Below are positions 25,253 to 35,542 of a stretch of 64,000 bases of DNA, piece by piece (positions within the stretch are counted from its first letter, which is position 1; each line of letters opens with the position of its first letter). A program made the position numbers and the translations under genes. The notes under the pieces were generated by a model that worked only from the letters and a program-made list of their open reading frames with translations, did no database searches and had not been told where the DNA came from. This DNA comes from Panaeolus papilionaceus (Eukaryota > Basidiomycota > Agaricomycetes > Agaricales): contig JADNRZ010000007.1 of assembly GCA_015501605.1 (NCBI GenBank), positions 1,302,001 to 1,366,000 on the forward strand, read 5' to 3'.

Positions 25253-26424
25253 GGTGGTTAGATGGTGACCTGTAGTGATTCCGGGTCCTTATGAATGTTG
25301 TTCCCCCCTCCGTAAATGTGATTCCGCCGCGGGTCGCCGTCTGGGCAATTGGAACGTCAGCAGGTGGTCGTAGATTATGGATTTAAACCACGAAAAGTGA
25401 GACTAGGATGTAGAAGAGTTGGAAAAATCTCAGAGATACGGGTGTAGATCGGAGTTTGTGGTACTAACAAATGTTGGGGACCAATATCAAAAAAAAAGCT
25501 TGTTTTGTTTTTTATGACGCGGATCCCCAAGTAAAAATATAGAAAAAATGGAGATAAATAACTCACGAAAAGTCTAATAACCGTGAAATGATAAGGTAGC
25601 CATAAAACCTGTAAGATTCAAAGTTAAGCGCCAACGTTGTTGGTAGTCTCAAACGTTTGCGACATGTGGTCCGTTGCAAGCTCCACCGCTTTGACCTGCC
25701 CTAGCCCCTTGGACCGCGTTTACCGAGGAAATCTGGCACATATTTCCCAGTGTCATTCGTAGAAAACATTCTTGTATTGCGTTTTATTGAACATGAATTC
25801 AAAGTGTTTTGACCCCATTGAAATGCTGCTCATTGACCTCGTAGTTAAATGGAGAGAACGACTTTGAAAAGACGGATTTACAAAATGAATTGAGCCATTG
25901 ACAATCTGCTGATATAATATTCTCCCATGCCCCAGCTATTCGCATTCATTGGGTGGCTTTATTCCCACAGCATCCTTCCTGAATGTTAATCCTTACACCG
26001 TGCTCGAAGGCCGACGAGACCTTCAGACTTCTCGTTCTGTATTGGTGAAGGTGGTTTATCATGCTTCACGACTCCGCAGGGCTTATTTTACGGAAACTTT
26101 GGATAGGTCCCATGATACTTTCAGACATCTTCATGCTCGGTGACATTCAGCCGGGAGGAGCCACAGCCTTTGACTCTTTGCGTCGGCTCAAAGCTATAAA
26201 GCTCGCTGTGTTTACAGGCTTATGATGTATATGCTCCATGAGTACGTATAGCTAAACCACTCAGAATAATTTTGGGGCGCATTTGATACGCAATTGATCA
26301 TTCGGAATGTTTCTTCCTCCTGTCTGGGGATGCGTGCAAGCTATCACTTCTCTCCAAGGTATTGCGTATGCCTTGCATCAAACCTATAGAAAGGGGGAAT
26401 TTTTTTTGATCTAACACTATCACA
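25253..26424. other. Divergent intergenic region, about 1.17 kb
   Basis: This is the shared upstream region of the KAPA synthase (minus) and the MFS transporter (plus). No gene or clear regulatory motif was recognised. Confidence 0.45.
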
Positions 26425-28253
26425 ATGCCCTCTCATTTTGACGAACGAACGCCACTCCTTGATTCAATCAAATCTACCGGCCGAAGGAAGCCAACCCCCC
26501 TTCCGAAACGGCAGCTCGCGATAATCTTGTTGTCTCAAACATGCGAAGCTATTGCCATCGAGTCACCAACTCCCTATGTTCCACGGGTAAGCTATTTTTC
26601 AATGATAACCACAGCTCTCTCAAGCCTAATTTCGAACTTTGTCGAACAGTTTGTTAAAGACTTGCCAATCACGCACGGCGACCCCAGGAAAGTTGGTTAC
26701 TTCAGTGGTTTGCTTGTGAGTTCATGTCGAAGCTATGGGGTAGATCAATCACAAATAACGCTACCCATAATTCATTAGGGAACGATACCTTGTTTGGCTC
26801 AAGCGTTTGCGGTCATGCAATGGGGTCGAGTCTCAGACCATGTTGGACGCAAGCCAATCATCCTGATTGGACTGCTCGCGACAATGACCTCGACTATGTT
26901 ATTTGGTCTACAGCATAGATTTTCTACGGCTCTCTTATGGTTTGTATCTCTAAACTGATTGGACCCATGACGAGCAGCTTACTCTTTTTTTCACATGAAG
27001 CTGGTGTATTGGCGGGCTGTTCAGTGGGAATAATAGTACGACTTCGATGCGTCTCATGCATTTTGCAACGTGCTTATAGGATCTATAGGCGTCGAAAGAA
27101 GCGTTGTAGGAGAAATAACTGACTCTACAAATCGTTCGAGGGCAATTTCGCTTGTTTATCTGTGTTACAGCATTGGAAGCGCAATCGGGTGGGTAGTTTG
27201 ACGCTATCCTTCCTAAACACTCTAATCGTTCGTCGTTTGCTATCAGAAATTTGCTGGGTGGTACATTAGTTCACCCTTCAACTCGGTTTCCTAAGCACTT
27301 CGATAGTCATTTTTGGATCGACCACCCATACTTTCTCCCTGGAATGATTTGTTCCTCGATCCTCATCATTCCGTTCATCATCATTGCTTTATTTTTCAAA
27401 GAGGTATGTTAAATATGTGAATATTTTTTGAGAAATGTCTCAATGCCTTGCAGACGAACCGAAGGCAGATTCTGAGCATCGCCAGCGATGGTTCCTGTAT
27501 CGACTCAAACGAGCCCGCCGCGTTGGGGGACCTCTTCATCTACCCTGTCCTCTTTTCCATCTCGAACTACGTCATCGCAGTCTCCCTAGACGCCTGCTTC
27601 TGGGCGCTTTTCCCACTCTTTTTAACCATCCCGGTCAACATAGGCGGATTAGGCTTGGAGCCGTTCAAGATCAGTTACATCATCGCTTCATATCAGCTCA
27701 CCAATGCATGCTGTCAATATTTTTTCTTCGTTCCGGCGACGCGACGCTTTGGCGAAAAGTCCGTCTTCATTACCGCAATCACAGCGTCCATGCCCTCCTT
27801 CATCTTGCTGCCAATAATAAATGCCGTTGCGCGTCATGTTGGGACGAAGTCGTCATATGTGTGGGTACTCGTTGGCGTACTACTGCTTTGCAGAACGCTT
27901 TTTGTGATGAGCTATGGTACGTCATAGTTGTCGACGCTGTACCATTCAAATTGTTGATTCTGTAATTAGGCAGCATATACATGTACATTACATCTGCGGC
28001 TCCCAATGAGAGGTCTCTCGGAGGGACGCATGGGGTGGCTCAGACAGCTGTTTCGATCGCTCGCGGTATCTGTCCTGCCCTAACTTCTGCGTTGTTCTCA
28101 TTCTCGATCGAAAAGAATGTTTTGGGCGGCTATGCTATCTACGTGCTATTGGTTTCGATCTCTGGTTTTACTATGTTTTGGATTACACGACTACCAACGA
28201 GAATGTGGGATGAATGCTCCGATAGGTGTTCGATTTCGAGCACCAATTTGTAG
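26425..28253 (+). CDS. Major facilitator superfamily transporter (ZIFL/drug:H+ antiporter-like)
   Basis: The N-terminus MPSHFDERTPLLDSIKS leads to LPKRQLAIILLSQTCEAIA. The MFS signature A between helices 2 and 3 reads WGRVSDHVGRKPIILIGLL. The next region, spliced across short introns, gives VLAGCSVGIIGSIGVERSVVGEITD, then RAISLVYLCYSIGSAIG and NLLGGTLVHPSTRFPKHFD. A central cytoplasmic loop (TNRRQILSIASDGS) separates the halves. The C-terminal half contains WALFPLFLTIPVNIGGLGLEP and ends in TRMWDECSDRCSISSTNL. The wording resembles the ZINC INDUCED FACILITATOR-LIKE and fungal MFS multidrug group with 12 helices. The substrate is unknown. The exon junctions around 26930-27100 are approximate. 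It sits between peptide genes 1 and 2. Confidence 0.82.
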
Positions 28254-29433
28254 ATAATAATAAAAATGTATGTATTGTAGCTATGTTTGATAACGTAGTA
28301 TTTTGTACTTTACTCGTGCCTTCGTCGGCGTAATATATGTATTGGACAGCATCTCATCACGATTTCGCCCCAATGAATTATGCAGTAAAAGCATAGCACA
28401 AGAGGGCTCCCGTGAACACCATTAAAGGGTCTTCGAAGGCCTGACTGGCCATCGAACCGCCAGAGGCGAGTCGGGAGTTGTAACGTTCAAGCAGCTTTGA
28501 GACCATGTCCTAACTACAGGAGGGACAAAGCACTGGGACTGGGAGGGATTCTTTGATCGTGGAGGTGTCGGTGTCGAGTGTGTGAGTAAGAAATCTACGC
28601 GTCCTTTAGACACCTAGAATTTCGGCTTTTACTTGCCTCCATATGTTCGTGGTATTTCACCGGCGGGTGTGCAAGCGAGGGCGCTTGGAAACACAAAGAT
28701 CGCCGGCGCCAATCACGATATCATCACAGTTGGCTGGAGCTGCTTTAAGTTTCCACGGCACACAATTTGGCCACGCTTCAAACTTAAGTTTCGAACGAAG
28801 TACAGGAAGGAGCGCTTTGATGATACGGGCTATGCTTATTGAAAAGGTCTGTAAGTGTGGGTCGACATTCAGTAGGACAGGACTTCCGTGGTGTTCCCAT
28901 GAGCGTGGCCAAATGAAATAGGATATTGAACTTTATGGTTTTTGAAAGCGATGTGCAAAGTCCGTAGATTCGAATGGTCACTAAAAATACAGTGCTGTTG
29001 GATTTGACGCTCTAAGGAAGGAAAGCAGATGTGCAACAAAAGATAACGCTAAAGCCCAAAATAGAGGAAAGTATAATACGAATAGATATGTCACTGATGT
29101 TGAAATAAATGAATGAGATGTGTGGCGCTGAATGTCGAAAATGCCGTTGATGATACAGATCCGGAGAAAGAAGGCATTTACGCCGAAGATAACGAGCTAC
29201 AAAACAACTGTAGAAAAAAAGCCAATGGGTGATTTTGGAGACGGGGACAAGTAAGGAGTGTTGGTTTTGGTTTCACGAATGCAGAAAGGAATGAGTTTTG
29301 TGTAGGCTTCTTCGAAGCCTGGGCGGAAAGAAAGAGAGAGGTTGTGGAAAGCTGGGGTGCTGATATGACGCCCTGTCAGGCAATCATTCCAAGCGAATAT
29401 TGTCATCTTGTGGTGTCGAATGAGTGCAGTGAA
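28254..29433. other. Gene-poor region, about 1.18 kb
   Basis: This is the 3' flank of the MFS gene and of peptide gene 2. Short open frames are present without family features. It holds the downstream block at 29251-29263 listed below. Confidence 0.4.
29251..29263. repeat. Shared downstream block of peptide gene 2
   Basis: GTAAGGAGTGTTG lies about 183 nt past the stop of copy 2. The same 13-mer lies about 187 nt past the stop of copy 3 at 31613-31625, so the 3' flanks are homologous as well. Confidence 0.55.
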
Positions 29434-29633
29434 TCAACCACATGAATATTTGGGGTAGCAAACGGGCTCTGGACTCGCTTCTCGAACCTCAACTATGGGT
29501 TGAGAGATTGGAGCTGCTGATACAATGGCAGACGCTATAAGGTATTTATAATTAGAACACTGAAAACAGCACTGAAGCTCGAAAAAAGCGTACCAAGGGC
29601 AAAGGCACCGGCGACATAGCGAAAGACCTGCAT
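29434..29633 (-). CDS. Small secreted two-cysteine peptide precursor, copy 2 (46 aa)
   Basis: Exon 1 is 29594-29633 and exon 2 is 29434-29534. The 59-nt intron is in phase 1, with donor GTACGC and acceptor TTATAG, inside the signal peptide. The product starts MQVFRYVAGAFALASAIVSA, with likely signal cleavage at SAAP. It continues VEVR, then EA-SP-EP and the core VCYPKYSCG. As in the other copies, an Arg is followed by strictly alternating X-A/X-P dipeptides up to the core. The mature peptide is predicted to be about 9 residues with one disulfide. The spacing of Tyr, Pro, Lys and the two Cys is identical to copy 3. It has a good TATA element 126 nt upstream. The function is unknown. Confidence 0.82.
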
Positions 29634-29758
29634 GGTGAGCGAGTGATTGATCTTTAGTGGTGATGGGCTAGTGGCCTTGGGATGCAGAGCTTCTCTGCAG
29701 TTTATTGGGACGCGGATGCCAGGGGAGTTGTGAAACTTCCTCGGTAGCACTTCTCCAC

Positions 29759-29766
29759 TTTATATA
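29759..29766 (-). promoter_or_regulatory. TATA box of peptide gene 2
   Basis: The minus strand reads ACTATATAAAG about 126 nt upstream of the ATG. The same ACTATATAAA occurs upstream of copy 3. Position and sequence fit a TATA element. Confidence 0.6.
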
Positions 29767-29803
29767 GTTCGCGATTGCGCGACAGGTCTTACAGAGAGAT
29801 ACA

Positions 29804-29885
29804 CTTGGACAAGGGGAATTTCTATCTAGGAAAGTGCTCCATCTGGGACTTCGTATATCTATGACCCTGCAATGCCGTAATGACA
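29804..29885. repeat. Shared upstream block A/B of peptide gene 2
   Basis: CTTGGACAAGG at 29804-29814 and ATGCCGTAATGACA at 29872-29885 match the copy 1 blocks in order and spacing. Part of this block (ACAAGGGGAA, 29809-29818) also recurs upstream of copy 3 at 32117-32126. Confidence 0.7.
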
Positions 29886-30107
29886 TCTCAAGCAAAGAGT
29901 CCAACTCGTCCTCTCGATTGCGGCCTGTAGGTGCCTCCGAGTATAATTTCCATATTTTTTGCAGTGTCATAGGGGTCATGAGCACTAGGCAAATATACGT
30001 GAATCGAAATGCGAATTGGCTGAGGGATATGGCAAACCGCTGTTCCAATCTGGTTAGTAGCTCAGTGGTCGGTTGTCGAGCACCACGGTATCCATAAATG
30101 GACGAGG

Positions 30108-30123
30108 GATAAACGCGCTTCCC
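30108..30123. repeat. Shared upstream block C of peptide gene 2
   Basis: This is identical over 16 nt to 22596-22611 upstream of copy 1. Confidence 0.7.
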
Positions 30124-30612
30124 GTTTTGGCCTGGGAAGATCCCAGAGGCAATGAGCGCGACCGTAGTGATGGGTGGATGTGGTGTCAACAGCTGTGAGT
30201 GACCTAATTAATTTATTTCACTTATGCTCACTTATGGACGGACGTTTACGACCCGAAATTTGAGGCCTCATGAACTGTGATGTGTCATTGCCCTTGGACA
30301 GGAACCTGAGCACACAGTACGAATGTCGGTGGGCTAACACCGGGGTGCATGGTATGTTTCGAAGATCAATTGCTGTTACCTACCGAACCAAAATCAACCC
30401 CAATTCGGTGCTTATCGCGACCTGTCACTGCAGTCCAGTTTCAGGGATAGGGGAACTCCGAGTCTCGGGCCCTGCACCTGCCAAATGAGTGATAGTAAGT
30501 TCCAAGCGTTCCAAGCGTCCCCATCATGAGGAGGCTCTGAAATGCACAACTGCTAAAAATAACATTAGCGCTGGTTAGAATGATCACTCACATACCTCAG
30601 CGTCCGAAGATG

Positions 30613-30636
30613 CGACAATCATTCATAATGAAGCGA
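30613..30636. repeat. Shared distal upstream block D of peptide gene 2
   Basis: This matches 23152-23175 at 22 of 24 positions and is the most distant trace of the duplicated upstream segment I can see. Confidence 0.5.
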
Positions 30637-31612
30637 AAGTACAAAGCACTCGGAAGTACTCTGGCGAAGTCCTTTGTTGAGGTGGTTCCTGATTGACCCT
30701 AAGCTGACCAAGACTTTGGCGGTACCTGAATGTCGCAGCCAAGTCAGAAGAAATCTGATGATGCTTGAAACACTAAATTGTTCCTTTATGAGTATCTCTA
30801 CGTAGGCTATGTAGGCACACACTTGTGTGGATATGATAGCGCACAAAGGAATGGGCCTATTGGGGATGTGACAAAATTCGTCGAATGCTTCGAGAACCAG
30901 ATCAAGACTTTGATGCATCGTCTATACCCAAGCATAACCCACAAGACTAGATCGACACTTAGCGATTCTTTGAGCGCCATGGCTGGTACATAGCGTCCAA
31001 TTTCTCGCTATTTTCTCCCTGTCTGGAGCAAGATGTGTGCTTGAGACGATGGGCGACTGCGTGCACCGACAGGCAAAATATTGGCATAGTGTAGAGTATT
31101 AGATACCACCTTGTGAAATATGAAGAGATTCCCACTGAACCTCCGATCTATTGGTAATGTAATTCATCGCAACATGGTGCAAATCGACGGGGGGCGAAAG
31201 TTCATTCATATGAAGCAAATTCTTACTGTTAATGAGGATCTGGAGGTCCATCTGAGTCATGGGTCGGCTGAACGCTTTACACTTGATCATACTGGCATTG
31301 CAAACTTGTAAAACCAATGGATTATCAAACATGACCTCTAATGCTGATAGCTGTACGAACGATTCTGATTATGTACGTGCCATAGCCCAAAAGATATACC
31401 AATAGACCCAATAATAATAAATTTCGAAAAAGATGATGAGCGAGAGACTACGGTTAAGGATCGAGAAGGAAAATGAATGCGGATGGTAATACAGAACCAG
31501 AGGCAAAAACTGTAGTCCGATCTGGAAAGTGACGAATGTGATCCAAATATGAAAAGATATATATGAACGCTTGTAAAGATCCAAATGAATGACTTTTCGA
31601 AGCAAGAATGAT

Positions 31613-31625
31613 GTAAGGAGTGTTG
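31613..31625. repeat. Shared downstream block of peptide gene 3
   Basis: GTAAGGAGTGTTG is found at nearly the same distance past the stop as in copy 2 (29251-29263). Confidence 0.55.
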
Positions 31626-31799
31626 ATTATTCGCGGGCGCTTGAGATGCCACGATATGGTACCAGAGGGGAAGATAGGCGGGTTTTCGGAAGGAACGAAG
31701 GGTTTGAAGATGTTGGATGGAAAGGGCCAAAATTTTAGGCTAGTGGTGCATCACCGTATTTCGACAATTGTTGTGCGATTTTGGCGGCCTTCGAGGTTC

Positions 31800-32001
31800 C
31801 TAGGGACAGGAATATTTTGGGTAACAGACAGGTTCTGGTGCGGCCTCACGAGCACCGACAGGAGCCTCAGCAATGGGTGCAGCGACTACCGCCGGAATGA
31901 CTGTAAAAATATTTGTAAATATGACGAGAGTACCGAATTCCGAATGAGTGAACAGCCTTACAAAGTGCGAGGGCAATGGCAGCGAAGCGATAGAATTGCA
32001 T
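31800..32001 (-). CDS. Small secreted two-cysteine peptide precursor, copy 3 (46 aa)
   Basis: Exon 1 is 31962-32001 and exon 2 is 31800-31900. The 61-nt phase-1 intron has donor GTAAGG and acceptor TTACAG, at the same codon as in copy 2. The product starts MQFYRFAAIALALF and has a leader ending near VVAAP. It continues VGAR, then EA-AP-EP and the core VCYPKYSCP, with the TAG at 31800-31802. Relative to copy 2 the core differs only in the last residue (Pro for Gly). The propeptide between signal and Arg is variable (IAEAPVGA here), while the leader start MQ.[YF]R[FY].A and everything after the Arg are conserved. That pattern is expected if the core is the functional product. Confidence 0.82.
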
Positions 32002-33345
32002 CTTTAGCGGAGGTGATAGGTAGGTTTTGTTGAGAATCGAAACTACCACACGCCTGTTTATATAGTGGCTCTCATTAAATTGGGGTTAGAAAACTACATG
32101 ACCTTGGCTGATAGACACAAGGGGAAGCTCACTCTAAGTAGTCAATTTATTCGGTAGACAAACATTCACAACCCTTATTTACGGAAGTGATGAGTCGGCG
32201 ACGGAGTATTGAATTTACAGAAACTAGAAAGAATATCCAAGGAAAGGAATTCCAATTCTATTGCAGCTGTGATCGTCGAAAACGTTGACTGAGGATATCT
32301 ACGTTATAATGTTTTGCGTATCTTCACTTGTCTTTCTCTTTCATTGATTCACGGTGACCTTGACAGACCGACTCAGGATAAATGAAATTCAGATCGATGG
32401 AGTACCAAGCCAAGAAAGTAGAGGATCCAGTTGTCTCTTTGTGCTGTCAAGTTGTCTGATAGATACATCGAATCTCATCGTTTGTGCCCCAACTGTGCCC
32501 GAGAGGGTACCGTGTATTTGGGTACTAGAGTGGCAGGATAAACGCCCTGACAAAATAGGCAATAGAGCCGTGATGACAACTACTACGTATATCAGAGGTG
32601 CTGTAGGTATTACCTGACAACTGTGTCGTGAACCACCCACTCTCCTGGTTGTCCCGTTCTGTTATGTGATTGTGGTTGTAATATCTTAAATATCATAATA
32701 CTTATCATTCACAATTTCTAGTGGAAGTCTGGACATACTTCTGATAGCGATAGCCCTGGATCAAACTGGCAACGACTGACCTGTTTCCTGGTGCTGGCAT
32801 AGGCCGTTTGCTTGGACGGAATCAGGGCGGAAATGTGCTGGGCTTGTCGCGTTGACTGAATTAGTCCCCTGAGAAGATGTAGATGAATTGCCTCGATGCA
32901 GTCATGTAATACCCCATGCGAATGTAACAGCCAGAATTGAAGAGATGAAATGCCAGACAAGTTTAGTGAATGACGGCTTATGATGTACGAGTAATCCTAC
33001 CTTGGCTAGCTCTCCGCCTCTACGCTCAGTGAAATACTGCTCCCTCTATGCCTTTAGTCGACTTACAAAGTTGCGCTCCGTGCTGCAATATGATTGGTAG
33101 ATAGGGGCTTATCAGTTTGTTGTTGTTTATCCCCAAAGGCTATGCGCGTGTTGGTCGTCGAAGCCTTGTGGACATCACCCTTGATCTTGACCCCAACGTC
33201 CGCGCCGTAACCTCCACTTCCACTATCATATACCCTAGCAATCGCTATCTACCATCTGCAGCGTACAGGAAACGTCTAACAGCGGTTTTTACCAACTTCA
33301 CGACAGTCATTTCATCTTAGAAATTCCGATAATTTCAAACCCTGA
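32002..33345. other. Upstream region of peptide gene 3, about 1.3 kb
   Basis: No gene was recognised. It contains the TATA element below and a fragment of shared block A at 32117-32126. The rest should include the promoter of the Arg/Asp-rich gene. Confidence 0.45.
32057..32064 (-). promoter_or_regulatory. TATA box of peptide gene 3
   Basis: The minus strand reads CACTATATAAACAG about 56 nt upstream of the ATG, the same ACTATATAAA core as in copy 2. Confidence 0.6.
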
Positions 33346-35542
33346 ATGCCCCCGCCACCTCCTCCAAAGTTCGGCCAGCGCGATCTTTTTAATGACTCTT
33401 TTTTATCTTTTCTGAAATGGAATAAACACCCTCAACCAGCGCCCCCTATGGCGCCCCTTTCTCCGGAATCGGACATGCATTCACCGCTCCAGTCAATTTC
33501 GCACGGAAATGGGAACGGGGAGGGGTATGCTTATAATGTCAAAGGCAAAGATGACAACCTAGCGGAGAAGAAAAGACTACTCTCTGAAGGTTTAAAGCTT
33601 CTGGATGCAGCGCAGGACCTACTGGAGAGAGACCGTCACATCATTGGGAAGGACGCGACGAAGCGTTTTCGTAAACAAGCAGCGAAGTGAGTCATCAGAG
33701 TTGCGGATTCTCAATATCAGAGGCCAATCGTTTAATACATTTTTTTCGTATTCTTGGCCACCAGACTCTCTAAAGGTGCACCTTCAAAGTCTAAATTACC
33801 CAAGAAACAGACCGTCGAGATTAGCAAATTCGAACAAGATTGCAGGACGCTCTACCAGGAAATTGAGGTGGGTTATCTTTCGACTCTTCACAAAACACCT
33901 GACACGGGCCCGTGTATGTGCCATTCAACTCGAGACTGACTTAACTATCCCGTAAACCAATATGAACAGAACCTCATCAAAGAATTCGCTCATGGTCTAC
34001 CAGGAAACAACATGCACCATCCACCTGGGGCGGTTATGCCTGCCTCTCAACCACCAAACGACCGACACGACGACCGTCATCTTGACCCACATGCATACAA
34101 TGATATGATGGCTGGACACAGACGTGATGGCTCTGAGTCACCGCCTCCTCTACCCATCCGACCTCCATCAAATAAAGTGACATTCCATCCAGTAAACAAG
34201 CGTGCGCAGGAGTCCGCCGTTGAGCTTGCAAGAAGGCAGTCCTCCAGGCGAGGACCCGAGGACCCACGCGCACATGCCGTGGATATGATGCGTCAAGAGA
34301 GCTCCAAGCCCTCGAGTTCTTCACGAAGAGAGGAAGACTTGGTTCGATCTAGTTCTCATGTAAGTTTCCACCAAATTCATTTCTGGAGTGATTTAGTGAT
34401 GGGCTCCATATTTAGCGAGTGGAGCCGGGGAGGTCTAGTTCGAAGCGGTATGATACTAGGGATCGAGAGGACGACCGCTATAAATATACAGACGACCATA
34501 AACGGTCGGACTCGTACAAAGATGTGAGTGAGATCTGTGACTCAAGGATATTTGCTATGCTGACATTGTTGCAAAGTATCATCGAAGTGCTGACTATAAG
34601 GATCGGGAGAGGGAATATAAGGATCGGGAGCGGGATCGGGGATATAAGGATGGTCATTCACGACACTACTCTGATTCTCGTGATTATCACAAGGACAGAG
34701 ATCATTACTACAGCAGTCGCTCAAGACGATACGATGAGAGGGATTATAGGGAGAAGGATTACGACCGCTATAGGGACCGGGAGAGGGACGACAAGTACCG
34801 TGACAGGGACAGGGAGGACAAGTACAGGGACAGGGACAAGCACAGAGACAGAGACAGAGACAGAGACAGAGAGCGGGACAGAGACAGGGATAGGGATTAC
34901 AATCGAGACAGGAGGGACAGAGATAGAGGGAAGGAAAGAGGAGACCCAGCCGTAGCTGACCCCACCCTTCGTGTTGTTCGCGAAGACGAACCTTTGTCGG
35001 CCAGTGGCCCTATTGCTGTACCCTTCGCCCCCACATTCTTGGACTTTGATGCCCGCACAGTGAAAGACGTCAAACGAGGTGATCGGGATAGAGACAGAGT
35101 GGATAGGGACAAAGATAAAGATTACAGGCGGGAACGAGATCGCGAGCGGGGGTATGCCAAGGATGAAGATTATTACAAGAGAGACAAATACGGGAGGCCC
35201 TACGACGACAAGTACAGAGACAAGGATCGGGACAGGTATCGTGAGCGGGACAGGGAGCGGGAAAAGGATCGGTATAGGGAGCGGGACCGAGACAGGGAGC
35301 GCGACAGAGACAAAGGCAAGCAACGTGAAGAACCCCGAGGACGCTCAATGGAACCCCCAATACAAATCCACCCTCCATCTGTTCATGCATCAGTGCATGA
35401 TCTCCATGAACAGCACCATGAGGACTCGCATCCACATGAACAGCCAGGTTCAAAATTCCAGGAAGTATTTTCTCCTGCACAACAAAACCCGCCATTCCTA
35501 CCTCCTGGCTCAGAACATGCCGGTTCAGTGAGAAATTTCTGA
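33346..35542 (+). CDS. Arg/Asp/Glu-repeat low-complexity protein
   Basis: I do not recognise the function. The N-terminus is MPPPPPPKFGQRDLFNDSF. A conserved-looking helical part follows: EKKRLLSEGLKLLDAAQDLLERD and, after an intron, VEISKFEQDCRTLYQEIENLIKEFAHGLPGN. A Pro/His-rich section (YNDMMAGHRRDGSESPPPLP) comes next. The C-terminal half is dominated by DRDRE/YRDRD tandem repeats at about 34570-34920 and 35070-35330, resembling RD/RE domains of RNA-processing factors. The frame of the repeats was kept through introns at about 33687-33765, 33867-33965, 34361-34416 and 34522-34578. Nuclear RNA-related function is only a guess from composition. Confidence 0.68.

Larger units (their letters stand above)
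29634..31799. other. Region between peptide genes 2 and 3, about 2.2 kb, no gene
   Basis: A 170-codon open stretch at 29668-30189 (minus) is rejected as coding because it runs through the control region conserved with copy 1 without protein conservation. No fourth peptide copy was found on either strand. Blocks shared with copy 1 lie at 29804-29885, 30108-30123 and 30613-30636. Confidence 0.5.

Noticed and set aside
29668..30189. Open stretch of about 170 codons on the minus strand upstream of peptide gene 2
   Set aside because: It overlaps the promoter and TATA box of the peptide gene, and its product has no counterpart near copy 1.
34721..35323. Long antisense open frame rich in Val/Pro/Leu opposite the Arg/Asp repeats
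   Set aside because: It is the mirror image of the GA-rich repeat; repeat composition alone keeps it open.
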